Source: Terriglobia bacterium
Lineage (GTDB): Bacteria > Acidobacteriota > Terriglobia > Terriglobales > Acidobacteriaceae
Direction of reading: 5' to 3'
DNA length: 64,000 nt
NCBI GenBank assembly: GCA_020072585.1
Contig: JAIQGL010000010.1
Location: 142,750 to 206,749 of the forward strand
The notes under the pieces are model-generated. The model ran no database searches. It was not told the DNA's origin and saw only the letters and a list, made by a program, of their open reading frames with translations. Below are positions 52,991-61,756 of the stretch, piece by piece. Numbering within the stretch: the stretch's first letter is position 1; each line of letters opens with the position of its first letter. Position numbers and translations under genes: made by a program.

Positions 52991-54736
52991 GTGAAACTCT
53001 CTGGCCATCCCCGACGTCGGGCTTTTCCCAGCGGAAAAACGCTGGTCGTGGTGTTGCTGCTGGTTTTCTGCCTGCCTGCTTGGGCGCGCAGCTATCGCGT
53101 TTCCAAATTCAACAGCACAGTCCACGTGGATGACGACGGCTCGGCGCGCATCCAGGAACAGATCACTTTTGTTTTTTCCGGTGTGTATCAGGGCATATAT
53201 CGCGATATCCCCGTGGACTATCCCGGCCCAGGCGGATCCAATTACACGTTGTTCGTCAAACTTGGCGCGATCACTGATGAGAATGGCAGCCCCCTCAAAT
53301 ATGAAAAGCGCACCACGGACGGCTATCTCAAGCTAAAGGTGTATGTTCCCGGCGCCAGCGACTCCACCAAAACCGTCAATATTGAATATTCCGCCGCCAA
53401 TGCTACCCGGTTTTTTGAAGACCATGATGAGTTTTACTGGAACGTGACAGGCAATGACTGGCCTGTTCCAATCGGGCAAGCATCGGCAGTCGTCTTCTTT
53501 CCTCCTGAGGCCACGGGCAAACTACGGGCCCAGGCTTTTGAGGGGATCTACGGTTCGTCAGAGCACGCGACGGCTTCAGTGGAAGGGCCGAGCGCAAGCT
53601 TTGAAAACACCCGGCCACTGCCCATGCGTGGCGGCCTGACGGTTGACGTTTATCTTGAGAAGGGAGTACTGCATCAGCCCGGCGCGATAACGCGATTTTT
53701 CAGGTTTTTCCGCAGCAATCCTGTGCTCTCACTCCCGCTCTGGGCATTTGCAGTGATGTTCCCTTTGTGGTGGGTAAAAGGACGCGACCCCGATCCCGGC
53801 CTTTCAGTGGCGCCGATGTACGAGCCGCCGGAAAAGATGGGGCCGGCCGAGGTGGGTACGCTGATTGATGACAGTGTGGATCCGCGCGATATCACTTCCG
53901 TTCTGGTCGATATGGCCGTGCGCGGCTATTTGAAGATCGTGGAGACGCAGCACAAAGGCTTTCTTTCCACCACCAAAGATTACGAATTCCATCTGATCAA
54001 AAACCGGGGTGAATGGAACGACCTGACGGATTACGAGCGCGCCTTGCTGAATAATGTTTTTGGCGGCAGTGACGTGGTGCTGCTCTCCAGCCTGCGTAAT
54101 CATTTCTACACTGCGCTGCCATCGATCAAGAGCGGAATCATGGGCTCATTGAAATCCAAAGGCATGTACACGCTCGACCCTGATTCAGCAGCGGGATACA
54201 TGGGATTCGGATTGCTGATGGTGGTCCTGCCGTTTGCGGCGCTGCAGGTAATGCATGTGGCGGATTTTCTGAACTCTGTTTCACTGGCTGTGGTCTGCGG
54301 CCTGGTTGCGGTGGCGGTTATTGTCATTATCGGAAAACAGCTCTCAGCCACCAGCCTGAAAGGGGCCCGCACAAGGGTCCAGATTCAGGGCTTCCAGGAG
54401 TTTATGAACCGGGTGGATGCCGACCGGCTTAAGCGCATGCCGCCTGACACATTTGAAAAATTCCTGCCGTATGCCATGGCCCTGGGCGTGGAACATCGCT
54501 GGGCCAAAGCGTTTGAAGGGATCATCCAGAACCCTCCCAGTTGGTATCAGTCTTCTGACGGCCATATGTTCAGCACGTTTTATTTTGTGAACAGCCTGGG
54601 CTCCATGGCGCAGACAGCGAGTTCAACGTTTGTCTCCGCACCCCGCGCAAGTTCCAGCGGTTCAGGATGGAGTAGTGGCGGGGGCGGCGGATTTTCCGGG
54701 GGCGGATTTGGCGGCGGTGGGGGCGGAGCGTTTTAA
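52991..54736 (+). CDS. DUF2207 membrane protein (YciQ-like)
   Basis: 581 residues from a GTG start. Signal/anchor helix (VVLLLVFCLPAWA), a DUF2207 exported domain (about 28-230) beginning YRVSKFNSTVHVDDDGSARI, two to four further hydrophobic segments (LSLPLWAFAVMFPLWWV and the YMGFGLLMVVLPFAALQV pair) and a C-terminal tail that is almost pure Gly/Ser with Phe (about 540-581). The family often pairs with LemA. Function unknown. Confidence 0.9.
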   Translation: MKLSGHPRRRAFPSGKTLVVVLLLVFCLPAWARSYRVSKFNSTVHVDDDGSARIQEQITFVFSGVYQGIYRDIPVDYPGPGGSNYTLFVKLGAITDENGSPLKYEKRTTDGYLKLKVYVPGASDSTKTVNIEYSAANATRFFEDHDEFYWNVTGNDWPVPIGQASAVVFFPPEATGKLRAQAFEGIYGSSEHATASVEGPSASFENTRPLPMRGGLTVDVYLEKGVLHQPGAITRFFRFFRSNPVLSLPLWAFAVMFPLWWVKGRDPDPGLSVAPMYEPPEKMGPAEVGTLIDDSVDPRDITSVLVDMAVRGYLKIVETQHKGFLSTTKDYEFHLIKNRGEWNDLTDYERALLNNVFGGSDVVLLSSLRNHFYTALPSIKSGIMGSLKSKGMYTLDPDSAAGYMGFGLLMVVLPFAALQVMHVADFLNSVSLAVVCGLVAVAVIVIIGKQLSATSLKGARTRVQIQGFQEFMNRVDADRLKRMPPDTFEKFLPYAMALGVEHRWAKAFEGIIQNPPSWYQSSDGHMFSTFYFVNSLGSMAQTASSTFVSAPRASSSGSGWSSGGGGGFSGGGFGGGGGGAF

Positions 54737-54737
54737 G

Positions 54738-54787
54738 AGAATTGCCAAAATCGCCGAAATTGCCAAAGATTGCCAAAATTGGGAAAT
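54738..54787. repeat. Degenerate tandem repeat AAATTGCCAAAGATTGCC
   Basis: Units of about 10 bases (ATTGCCAAAA, TCGCCGAAAT, TGCCAAAGAT, TGCCAAAATT) follow the DUF2207 stop codon. The same units occur in reverse orientation at 63732-63770. Confidence 0.6.
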
Positions 54788-54801
54788 CAGAAACGAAGAT
54801 C

Positions 54802-55419
54802 CTAGCGAAACCAGCGTTTCATGCCTGGCAAAATGGACTCCGCCTGGCTTTCCCCCAGTTTTTTATAAGGCTTCACTTTGACATTCTTTGGACTAAGCCG
54901 CCATGCTTCTAACACGCAACGAACCTCGGGGCTTATCTCGTGGCGGAAAAATAGAAATTCGTAAGGTAGATCCTGAACCCTATTGAACACTATCTCCAGA
55001 GGGCCAATATCCTGTAGAAACCGCTGCGTCGCTTCGTCCAGGCTAGCTTCGGCAGGTGGGGCGAGTTCGGCGCCGAGCCCGAAGAGGATGAGGTTGCGAC
55101 ATTCTGAACAAAGCTCAATGTCAAGTCCGACAGTCGCTAAAGTGCGATTTCCCATATGACAAATTCCAACCTTTTCGTCTATGTCCAGTACAAGGTCATG
55201 CCAATTTTGATCCGTTAAGAGGGTCAGAGGCCTGTACCGCGGGAGTTCGGGTTGCCCCGGATGCACGGATTGACCTTCTTCCCGCACGCTTTGCCAATAC
55301 CACGTCAACCCCGATTGCCGGAGCTGCTCTACAAATGCCTCCGCTGATTCGTGTTGAAAAAGAATCTCTGCCTCAAAGCACTGTGGCCCCTGATCGCGTG
55401 CGTAAAGTGTGGTTTCCAA
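54802..55419 (-). CDS. Hypothetical cytoplasmic protein
   Basis: 205 residues without signal peptide or membrane segment. Features include CFEAEILFQHESAEAFVEQL, a Trp-rich LTWYWQSVREEGQS, a small cysteine cluster (LCSECRNLILFG) that could bind metal, and a C-terminal half rich in aromatic and charged residues (PYEFLFFRHEISPEVRCV). No family recognised. It is convergent with the DUF2207 gene. Confidence 0.6.
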   Translation of the reverse strand: METTLYARDQGPQCFEAEILFQHESAEAFVEQLRQSGLTWYWQSVREEGQSVHPGQPELPRYRPLTLLTDQNWHDLVLDIDEKVGICHMGNRTLATVGLDIELCSECRNLILFGLGAELAPPAEASLDEATQRFLQDIGPLEIVFNRVQDLPYEFLFFRHEISPEVRCVLEAWRLSPKNVKVKPYKKLGESQAESILPGMKRWFR

Positions 55420-55612
55420 AGCCTTATGAACTTCTTTCTTAAGATCAGCTTGAGTATCTTTTGCTGATGGACGTCAATTCCACCAAATGGTGCTCCACAT
55501 TGCCGACACTAATAGTACCCAACCCGGACGTTGCAGCAGCTCTGGATTTCCTTCTTCCCTCCTTCAAACATGCTGGCCAGATTTGACATCCTACTAACCC
55601 AGAGGAACTACT

Positions 55613-56128
55613 ATGGCCGAAAGCGTGCACAAAAGCTCAGATATCCCAAACTTTGACACCTATCCTTCTACTCCGCCTCCGGGTGAACCGGTTAGCTATA
55701 AGGGTTTAGAGAGATCGTCGCTGGAACAGCGGGCCGCCGATCTGGGCGCCGCAGCCGGCAGGATTGCCTTAATCATGAAGCAAACAAGGGACAATCTTGA
55801 GAACCTGGCGCATTACTCCATTTACGAGCGCCTGTCTGGCCTGGCGGAAAACGCACTACACAGAAGCGAACGATTGCGCCGGGTTGCCGCAACCAAGGTC
55901 CAGGGACTGACACACATTGCCCAGGATAAAGCTACGGAGCTTAGCCGGCAGGCCCGCGAAAAGACCGCAGAACTTGGCCGCCATGCGAGGTCAAACTACT
56001 ATCGCGTGCGGCTCAAGGCCAGCCAGACGGTGCGGGACTATCCGGTGGAAACGGCGGTCGCCGCCGGTGTGGCCGGTTTTCTGATTGGCGTTGGATTAAG
56101 AATCAGGAGGGCGAAACGTGCATACTGA
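55613..56128 (+). CDS. YqjD/ElaB-like membrane-anchored helical protein
   Basis: 171 residues. N-terminal 50 residues are Pro-rich and disordered. A long amphipathic helical section (about 60-140, SEERLRRVAATKVQGL-like, IAQDKATELSRQAREKTAEL) leads into a C-terminal transmembrane segment (AVAAGVAGFLIGVGLRI) ending in Arg/Lys. This is the ElaB/YqjD/DUF883 arrangement, in which the tail anchors the protein in the inner membrane. It overlaps the next gene by 11 bases. Confidence 0.75.
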   Translation: MAESVHKSSDIPNFDTYPSTPPPGEPVSYKGLERSSLEQRAADLGAAAGRIALIMKQTRDNLENLAHYSIYERLSGLAENALHRSERLRRVAATKVQGLTHIAQDKATELSRQAREKTAELGRHARSNYYRVRLKASQTVRDYPVETAVAAGVAGFLIGVGLRIRRAKRAY

Positions 56129-56522
56129 GAAATCAATTGCCACAATCCTGACTGAGACCAAGGAAGAATTAGTCCGGTTCGTGACAACGCGGGTCAACAT
56201 ACTGAAAACAGAGATCGACGAAAAAGTCAGCAGAATGAAAGCAGTCATTCCCATGGCGGTGGCGGCCGTGGTGCTGCTTCTTTCCGGGTGGATTACACTG
56301 AATTTCGCGCTGATGGCCCTGCTGCATGGACTGTTCATGCCCAGCGTCTATGCCTGGCTTTGGGCCAGCCTGATTGTTGCCGGCCTATATCTGGTACTGG
56401 GGATCGGGGCCGGGATGTTCGTACTCAACACACTCAAAGCCACCAGTTGGGCCCCCAAGCGGACCTTAACCGTACTCAAACAGGACCAGGTATGGCTCCA
56501 GAATGAAGCGAGGACCGCATGA
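56118..56522 (+). CDS. Phage-holin-like membrane protein (YqjE-type)
   Basis: 134 residues from a GTG start with AGGAGG seven bases upstream. An N-terminal amphipathic helix (ATILTETKEELVRFVTTRVN) is followed by two transmembrane helices (AVIPMAVAAVVLLLSGWITL and ASLIVAGLYLVLGIGAGMFV), matching the phage holin III/DUF1469 (YqjE) family. Nothing indicates a real phage. It is the middle gene of a three-gene overlap with the YqjD- and YqjK-like genes. Confidence 0.75.
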   Translation: MHTEKSIATILTETKEELVRFVTTRVNILKTEIDEKVSRMKAVIPMAVAAVVLLLSGWITLNFALMALLHGLFMPSVYAWLWASLIVAGLYLVLGIGAGMFVLNTLKATSWAPKRTLTVLKQDQVWLQNEARTA

Positions 56523-56734
56523 CGGAAGGAATTCTTGTGGACGTGCTGGAAAAACGAGCAGCCGATGAGCGCCTCCAGCTGCACAACAGCGTGGCGGAGT
56601 TGCGCCAGTCAGTGCATGAGCGGTTGGATGTTAAACGTAACGTCAGGAACCACTTGGGAGCCGCAGCCGGGATTTTGGCGATTCTGGGGCTGGCACTGGG
56701 CTACACCCTGACGGGTATCTTCACATCAGATTAA
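56519..56734 (+). CDS. Short YqjK-like membrane protein
   Basis: 71 residues, overlapping the previous gene by four bases (ATGA). A charged helix (LEKRAADERLQLHNSVAELR, QSVHERLDVKRNVRNHLGA) and one C-terminal transmembrane segment (AGILAILGLALGYTLTGIF). Its place after YqjD- and YqjE-like genes suggests a YqjK counterpart, although similarity is weak. Confidence 0.6.
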   Translation: MTEGILVDVLEKRAADERLQLHNSVAELRQSVHERLDVKRNVRNHLGAAAGILAILGLALGYTLTGIFTSD

Positions 56735-56766
56735 AAACAGCTTTTTACAACGAGCCCTGGATTCGT

Positions 56767-56802
56767 GGCTGCCCGCGCAAACCTGCTGGCAGCCTTTTTT
56801 TT
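56767..56802 (+). terminator. Rho-independent terminator of the YqjD-YqjE-YqjK module
   Basis: GGCTGCC / GGCAGCC (56767-56794) with a 14-base loop, followed by eight T. It lies 32 bases after the YqjK-like stop. Confidence 0.85.
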
Positions 56803-56964
56803 GCGGCTGCTTGCTAGTTTTGGCCTTTCTCAGGGCTATTGCTTAAGTTGATGAATCATCTACTCTGCTCCGCGGTTTCATGGTATAAACCTGATTCATC
56901 GTCTTTTTCCACCGTTAAAAAAATGGCCCTTCTCGGGTTGGGGCAAAATGTTGAGGAGTAGTAA

Positions 56965-57333
56965 ATGTCAGAAGAGGCTAGAACAGGGAAACGATTTCCG
57001 CTGGAGCTGCCGATCAAAATCCATGGTAAGGGCGGCGACGACAGCGCCACCACCGGAAACATGAGCGCCGCAGGCGTTTATATAATGGCCGATCTTGACC
57101 TGGCTATAGGATCCAATATTGAATTCGATATAACTCTGCCGGCCAAGGTGCTGGGAACACCGGGCGATGTGGAAGTTCATTGCACTGGACGCGTGGTCCG
57201 CAAAGACGCGAGCACGGCTGCCGCCGGCGCAACTTCCAATTCCAGCAGCAAACGCAAGAAAGCGGCGAAGAGCGGCGTGGCTTGCGTGATTGATCAATAC
57301 AAATTCATCCGCAAGAGCAAAGGGGCCAAGTAA
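56965..57333 (+). CDS. PilZ domain c-di-GMP-binding protein
   Basis: 122 residues, one PilZ domain. The c-di-GMP-binding motifs are present: RxxxR as Arg6-Thr-Gly-Lys-Arg10, and N32-M-S-A-A-G37 for the (D/N)xSxxG motif. A low-complexity loop (AAAGATSNSSSKRKKAAKSG) is inserted before the last strand. It binds c-di-GMP by family precedent; its partner is unknown. The stop shares one base with the start of the NarL-type gene (TAATG), so the two proteins are almost certainly made together. Confidence 0.88.
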   Translation: MSEEARTGKRFPLELPIKIHGKGGDDSATTGNMSAAGVYIMADLDLAIGSNIEFDITLPAKVLGTPGDVEVHCTGRVVRKDASTAAAGATSNSSSKRKKAAKSGVACVIDQYKFIRKSKGAK

Positions 57334-57989
57334 TGCTGAAGATCATTTTGGCTGACAACCAGGCAATCTTCCGCACAGGCGCGGCCAAAGTCCTGGCCGT
57401 GGAAGACGATTTGCGCATTGTGGCGCAGGCGGAGAACACTGAAAAGATGATGATGGCATTGGAAAAATTCCACGCCACAGTCATGATCTTTGGCGTTGAA
57501 ACCCACCCCAGCCTGCCTACCGTGGTGGAAACAGCCAGAAAATTCAAGACCAAGCTGGTGGCGATCGCCGAGACAGGGCAGGACTCACGGCACTACCTGA
57601 CCAACGGCGTGCATGGCGTGATCTACCGCAACGTAAGCGGCGAATCACTGGTTCAGTGCGTCCGCAAAGTCAGCAAAGGCGAAACCTGGGTGCAGGACAC
57701 GCAGGAGAGCAAAGAGACCGCTGAAAACGATCTGGTGGGCGCGCGCGTGCGTGACCGCCTGACGGCCAAAGAGCTTAAGATTGTTGCGCTGATCGTGCAG
57801 GGCTACAAGAACAAGGAAATTGCTACGCAGCTGGGCACGACCGAACAGGTGATCAAGAATTACCTGCGCAACGTCTATGACAAGATTGGCGTATCAGACC
57901 GGTTGGAGCTGGCGCTGTTTACCATCCATCACCGCATTCTGGCAGAAGCGGCGGCAACTTCAGTAGCTACAGCCACACCGGCGCGCTAA
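57333..57989 (+). CDS. NarL-type regulator with degenerate receiver
   Basis: 218 residues: receiver-like domain (1-115) plus LuxR-type HTH (about 140-200; LTAKELKIVALIVQGYKNKE and TTEQVIKNYLRNVYDKIG). Aligned to the regulator at 26298, the phosphoacceptor Asp is Gly54 (FGVETHP in place of LDLFMP) and the conserved Lys is Arg99, while Asp8 and Thr81 remain. So it is unlikely to be phosphorylated and may respond to a partner or ligand instead. It is translationally coupled to the PilZ gene, which could supply c-di-GMP input. The HTH looks functional. Confidence 0.88.
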   Translation: MLKIILADNQAIFRTGAAKVLAVEDDLRIVAQAENTEKMMMALEKFHATVMIFGVETHPSLPTVVETARKFKTKLVAIAETGQDSRHYLTNGVHGVIYRNVSGESLVQCVRKVSKGETWVQDTQESKETAENDLVGARVRDRLTAKELKIVALIVQGYKNKEIATQLGTTEQVIKNYLRNVYDKIGVSDRLELALFTIHHRILAEAAATSVATATPAR

Positions 57990-58010
57990 GACACATCCAT
58001 TTTCCGCAAA

Positions 58011-58044
58011 AGAACGCCTTCAGAAATGAAGGCGTTCTTTTTTT
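58011..58044 (+). terminator. Rho-independent terminator of the PilZ/NarL operon
   Basis: AGAACGCCTTCA / TGAAGGCGTTCT (58011-58038), 12-bp stem with GAAA loop, followed by a run of T. It lies 22 bases after the regulator's stop codon. Confidence 0.95.
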
Positions 58045-58178
58045 GGGGACGCGCCCTTGAACCACTTCAATCTTCCGCGACGCGAGTCTGAAAATTTCGG
58101 CTGACTTGAGGTCTGGAGCGCTGTCCACGATCACCGCAGAGCGATACTATACTCTTGCGGCGAAACGGAGGCGTATTC

Positions 58179-58751
58179 ATGCGGCTTTGGTCGCTGACTC
58201 TTATTTTTGTGTTGACGGTATCGACGGCAGCCCGGGAAAAGATGGAACCCGACGCGTTGAACATCTCCGGCAATACGATTGAATCGCCCTACTTCAAGTT
58301 TCACTACTCTTTTCCTCAAGGCTGGCTTATCCAGGACGATAAGCTCCCTCTGGAAAGGAATCGAGAGACACATAAAAAATCAGGGGTGGTTCTCTGGACA
58401 TACAATCTGCTGCTCGCCTCACCCGGGCCCATATCGGCGGACGACCAACTATCTCTTCCATACATCCATATTTTGGCCATCGAGAAAGCTCAGGACCTCT
58501 TGGGCAATGGAAATTACGCGAAATCTCTGGCTAAAACGAAATCGCTTACTATTTTGCATCCGCCGCAGCAGCAAAGGATTGCTGGACAGAATTTCACGCG
58601 GACGGACCTCGTCGACAAGGATATTCACTACGAAGCCCTTCTCGACACCACAGTGCGAAATTACTTCTTACTGTTTCAATTTCATGGCCGGACTCAAGAA
58701 GAAATGGAAGCGCTTGTGAAGACGATGGAATCGACGAAATTCGACAAGTAG
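58179..58751 (+). CDS. Secreted hypothetical protein
   Basis: 190 residues from the ATG at 58179, with GGAGG eight bases upstream (an in-frame ATG at 58155 is poorer). Signal peptide LWSLTLIFVLTVSTAARE. The mature domain contains a YFKFHYSFPQGWLIQDDKLP segment (a PsbP/PhoU-type 'F.F..P.gW' start), a beta-rich middle and a C-terminal VRNYFLLFQFHGRTQEEMEA strand-helix. This resembles DUF1795/PsbP-like single-domain secreted proteins, but I cannot name it. No cysteines in the mature part. Confidence 0.7.
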   Translation: MRLWSLTLIFVLTVSTAAREKMEPDALNISGNTIESPYFKFHYSFPQGWLIQDDKLPLERNRETHKKSGVVLWTYNLLLASPGPISADDQLSLPYIHILAIEKAQDLLGNGNYAKSLAKTKSLTILHPPQQQRIAGQNFTRTDLVDKDIHYEALLDTTVRNYFLLFQFHGRTQEEMEALVKTMESTKFDK

Positions 58752-59013
58752 CGATCGCCCCGGCGGTTCTACTGTGGCTGGACCGCTAGCGTCAAGAAAA
58801 TCGCGGTTCCCGCATCCGACAATGTCTACGCCAGATTGTCGCGGCCCGCGATTGACTTCAGGCGTCTTCCCGAATTACGCTGGCGTCAGCGCTAAAGGGC
58901 GCATCCAGTCCGCGGAAAGGGCCGTGCCCACCCTATGCAGAACAATCAAGCAACGAATCTTCTTTCAGCCTGACTCGTGCGGACTCCAGGCAACGCAGTG
59001 AAAGGAGCTTCGT

Positions 59014-60264
59014 ATGGATATAAAACAGTTCCCCGCCCACCCCAGCCTTGAGCAATACAAGAAACAGGCCAAAGAACTTCTCCAGGCATTCCGCTCCGCA
59101 GAAATAGACGCGATGCACCGTGTACGCAGAAATCATCCGCGCTTCCGCAAACTGGCAGAGGCTGAGTTTCGCAGTGCGCCGTTTGCCCTGGCCGATGCGC
59201 AATGGGTCATCGCGCGAGAGTATGGGCTTGAGAGCTGGTCAAAATTCACACACTACATGCAAGATCTGGCGCGCAAGGATTCTCCGGTTTCAATCTTTGA
59301 GTCCGCAGCCGACGCAGTTGTTGCCGGCGATCTGGACACGCTCGCACGACTGCTGCGCGAAGGCCCATCATTGATTCGTGCGCGTTCCGCTCGCGAGCAT
59401 CAATCCACACTTCTTCACTACATCGCAGCCAACGGGATTGAGGACTTCCGCCAGAAGACCCCCAAAAACGTGGTTGCCGTGGCCCGCATGTTGCTCGAAG
59501 CAGGCGCCGAGGTGGACGCAGAAAACCATGACTACAGCGGAGGCGGCACAGCTCTGGGACTGGTGGCAACGAGTTATCATCCGGCTCGGGCCGGTGTACA
59601 AATTGAGCTGCTTGAAACATTGCTTGCAGCAGGCGCGTCTCCTGACGGTCTTTCAGGAGGCTGGAGCCCGCTAACGGCAGCCTTGGCAAACGGTCGTGGA
59701 GACGCCGCCGAATTCCTGGCTAAACGTGGCGCGCGATTGGACCTTGAGGGTGCAGCTGGAACTGGACATCTCGATGCAGTCAAAAGTTATTTCAACCAAG
59801 ACGGTAGTTTGAAAGCAACAGCAACCAAAGCGCAGATGGAATCAGGCTTTGCATGGGCCTGTGAATATGGGCGAACCAGCGTCGTAGAGTATCTGCTGCA
59901 AATAGGTTTCGCCGTCGATACAAGGCTCAGACATGACGGACAGACCGGACTGCATTGGGCCGCTTATAACGCGCACGTCGACATGGTCAAACTGCTCCTG
60001 GAACGAAAAGCGCCTGTTGACGCGCAAGATAAACGCTACGAAGGAACGCCCTTGGGATGGGCGCTCTACGCCTGGAGCGATCCTCCGCCTGAAGCCCGCC
60101 GCGATGATTACTACAAAGTTGTCGCGCTACTAGTTGCCGCTGGAGCAACCGTGGATCAGGCATGGCTTGCCGATCCCAACCGGGAAAAGCCCATCATTCA
60201 AAAAATTCATGCAGATCCGCGCATGCTCTCCGCGCTACATGGCGAGACGAAGACAGAAACGTAA
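59014..60264 (+). CDS. Ankyrin-repeat protein
   Basis: 416 residues, cytoplasmic. The first 90 residues form a helical head (LEQYKKQAKELLQAFRSAEI, with ALADAQWVIAREYGLESWSK). From about 95 there are roughly six ankyrin-like repeats (ADAVVAGDLDTLARLLREGP, ARMLLEAGAEVDAENHDYSG, LLETLLAAGASPDGLSGGWS, AEFLAKRGARLDL, GLHWAAYNAHVDMVKLLLER, VVALLVAAGATVD). The head resembles a family of ankyrin proteins that begin 'fPA.PsLeqyk.qAKdLl'. Role unknown; protein-protein interaction is likely. Confidence 0.85.
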   Translation: MDIKQFPAHPSLEQYKKQAKELLQAFRSAEIDAMHRVRRNHPRFRKLAEAEFRSAPFALADAQWVIAREYGLESWSKFTHYMQDLARKDSPVSIFESAADAVVAGDLDTLARLLREGPSLIRARSAREHQSTLLHYIAANGIEDFRQKTPKNVVAVARMLLEAGAEVDAENHDYSGGGTALGLVATSYHPARAGVQIELLETLLAAGASPDGLSGGWSPLTAALANGRGDAAEFLAKRGARLDLEGAAGTGHLDAVKSYFNQDGSLKATATKAQMESGFAWACEYGRTSVVEYLLQIGFAVDTRLRHDGQTGLHWAAYNAHVDMVKLLLERKAPVDAQDKRYEGTPLGWALYAWSDPPPEARRDDYYKVVALLVAAGATVDQAWLADPNREKPIIQKIHADPRMLSALHGETKTET

Positions 60265-60305
60265 TTTTTCATCGGGATTGTCGGCTGCAATCGCGCACCA
60301 AGCTG

Positions 60306-60677
60306 TCAATGTGACGTAGCGCGTTCGCTGCTCTTGAGCAGCTCGTTCACGATCGTCACTAGTTCTTCAGGATTCACCGGCTTTTCCAGATACAGATCTG
60401 CCAGCGGCTCTGCGGCTTGAAACGCCTCCGCTACGTATCCTGACACCACAACCACCGGCATGCTGCTGTTGTTCTTGGCTGCTTGTACCACGGCGCGACC
60501 ATTGGCATCACCCAGCCGCCAGTCTGTAACCACGGCGTCATAGGTATTGCTCTGTAGTTTTTCCATGGCGTCGCGAGCGGAGGTGGAAGCCGTAACCGTG
60601 TGTCCGGCGGATTCAAGGATGGCGCACTTCAACGTGACTACGTGTGGCTCATCGTCGACGCAAAGGATCCTGGCCAT
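60306..60677 (-). CDS. Stand-alone CheY-like receiver
   Basis: 123 residues, receiver domain only. The acidic pocket (Asp8, Asp9), phosphoacceptor Asp52 (VVTDWRLGD), Ser in VVVSGY and Lys in YLEKPV are all present. No output domain and no adjacent kinase. It converges with the ankyrin gene. Confidence 0.92.
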   Translation of the reverse strand: MARILCVDDEPHVVTLKCAILESAGHTVTASTSARDAMEKLQSNTYDAVVTDWRLGDANGRAVVQAAKNNSSMPVVVVSGYVAEAFQAAEPLADLYLEKPVNPEELVTIVNELLKSSERATSH

Positions 60678-61021
60678 AGTGGGACGTCCTTAACGCTGAC
60701 GCGCTTAGTGACATCGGGCGCGCCTTCGGGGAAATGATAGCTGCGGCACAAGGGCAGCTAAACGAAACTGGCCTTATTCTCAAGCAGCCATCACGGGAAG
60801 TCAAATAATCCCTGTTTTTCTCTCTGCTTTTACCATTCCCTTTGCCGCTGGACCCCAATTCTCCTCTCTTGGGGCGGGAAAACTGCCTCCGGCCACTGCC
60901 CTTTCAAGAAACGGAACCTTTCAGGAACGGCCCCATTCAGGAACTCTCGCCCGGAGAGGATTTTCCCCGTTCTACCTGCGGACTCTCAAACCCGCGCGTT
61001 TTTTTTGCGTGGTAGTTGTGG
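60678..61021. other. Intergenic region with short tandem repeat
   Basis: 344 bases. At 60902-60945 a 17-base imperfect unit (TTTCAAGAAACGGAACC, TTTCAGGAACGGCCCCA, TTCAGGAACTC) repeats. No gene. A T-rich stretch (GCGTTTTTTTTGCG) lies near 61001. Confidence 0.4.
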
Positions 61022-61645
61022 TTAGAACCTCCACACCAGCCCGACGGAAGGCTGCGCCAGGTGGGTAAAGTTGTCAGATGCCAGACCGGGAATCTGGAAG
61101 TCCGGGATCTTGTAAACGTATCCGCGATACTCTCCCCGCAGCGCAACGAAACGCGTCAGATCAAAATCCACTCCACCGCCATAGACGAACGCCGCCTTGG
61201 CCTGATTATTGTCTGTGTTGTTGCCCACGCCAAAGAACGCATTGTTCAGTGAGTTCGTGGGACGGAAGAAGAGTCCGCCAATGCCGGCCAGCGCGTACGG
61301 CCTCACTCTGCTGTGTGACGGCGCCGTAATCACTGCTTCTCCGGTAAGTTGATGCATGTTGGCCTGAATGTCCGTCTCTCCAAAGAACGGATCAAAGTAT
61401 CGTTGCGTGTTGCGCGTGTAACCGTAATCTCCCTGCACTGCAAACCACGAGTTCAGGTGATAACGGTACCCAATCAGAAAGCCGCCACTCTCAGTTGCAT
61501 GGTGCGGGATATCGATGTTGTCTGAGTTCTTGGGCAGGTTCCAAGTCCCTTGAACGCTGAATTCCGACTTATAGTCTTGCGCAAATCCAGAGGCAATAAA
61601 CAGAAAGATGAATGCAACTGCATATAAAACAGAACTTTTTCTCAT
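61022..61645 (-). CDS. Outer-membrane beta-barrel protein (opacity/OmpW-like size)
   Basis: 207 residues with a signal peptide (cleavage near GFAQ). Eight short amphipathic strands can be read, such as EFSVQGTWNLP, GFLIGYRYHLNSWFAVQGDY, GYTRNTQRYF, AVITAPSHSRVRPYALAGIG, AAFVYGGGVDFDLTRFVALR, GEYRGYVYKI and a C-terminal QPSVGLVWRF. This fits an eight-stranded OmpA/Opa-type barrel. Function unknown. The GTCCGAAAG dyad lies about 112 bases upstream. Confidence 0.82.
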   Translation of the reverse strand: MRKSSVLYAVAFIFLFIASGFAQDYKSEFSVQGTWNLPKNSDNIDIPHHATESGGFLIGYRYHLNSWFAVQGDYGYTRNTQRYFDPFFGETDIQANMHQLTGEAVITAPSHSRVRPYALAGIGGLFFRPTNSLNNAFFGVGNNTDNNQAKAAFVYGGGVDFDLTRFVALRGEYRGYVYKIPDFQIPGLASDNFTHLAQPSVGLVWRF

Positions 61646-61756
61646 CGCTTAAAAAGCTCCTTGCGGGATTTTGATCAGTTTCCGGATAAGACGCAGGTTA
61701 TAACCCCGCGGATTCATCCGTGACTCGCATCTTGAGCATTCTTAACGCGATGAGTC

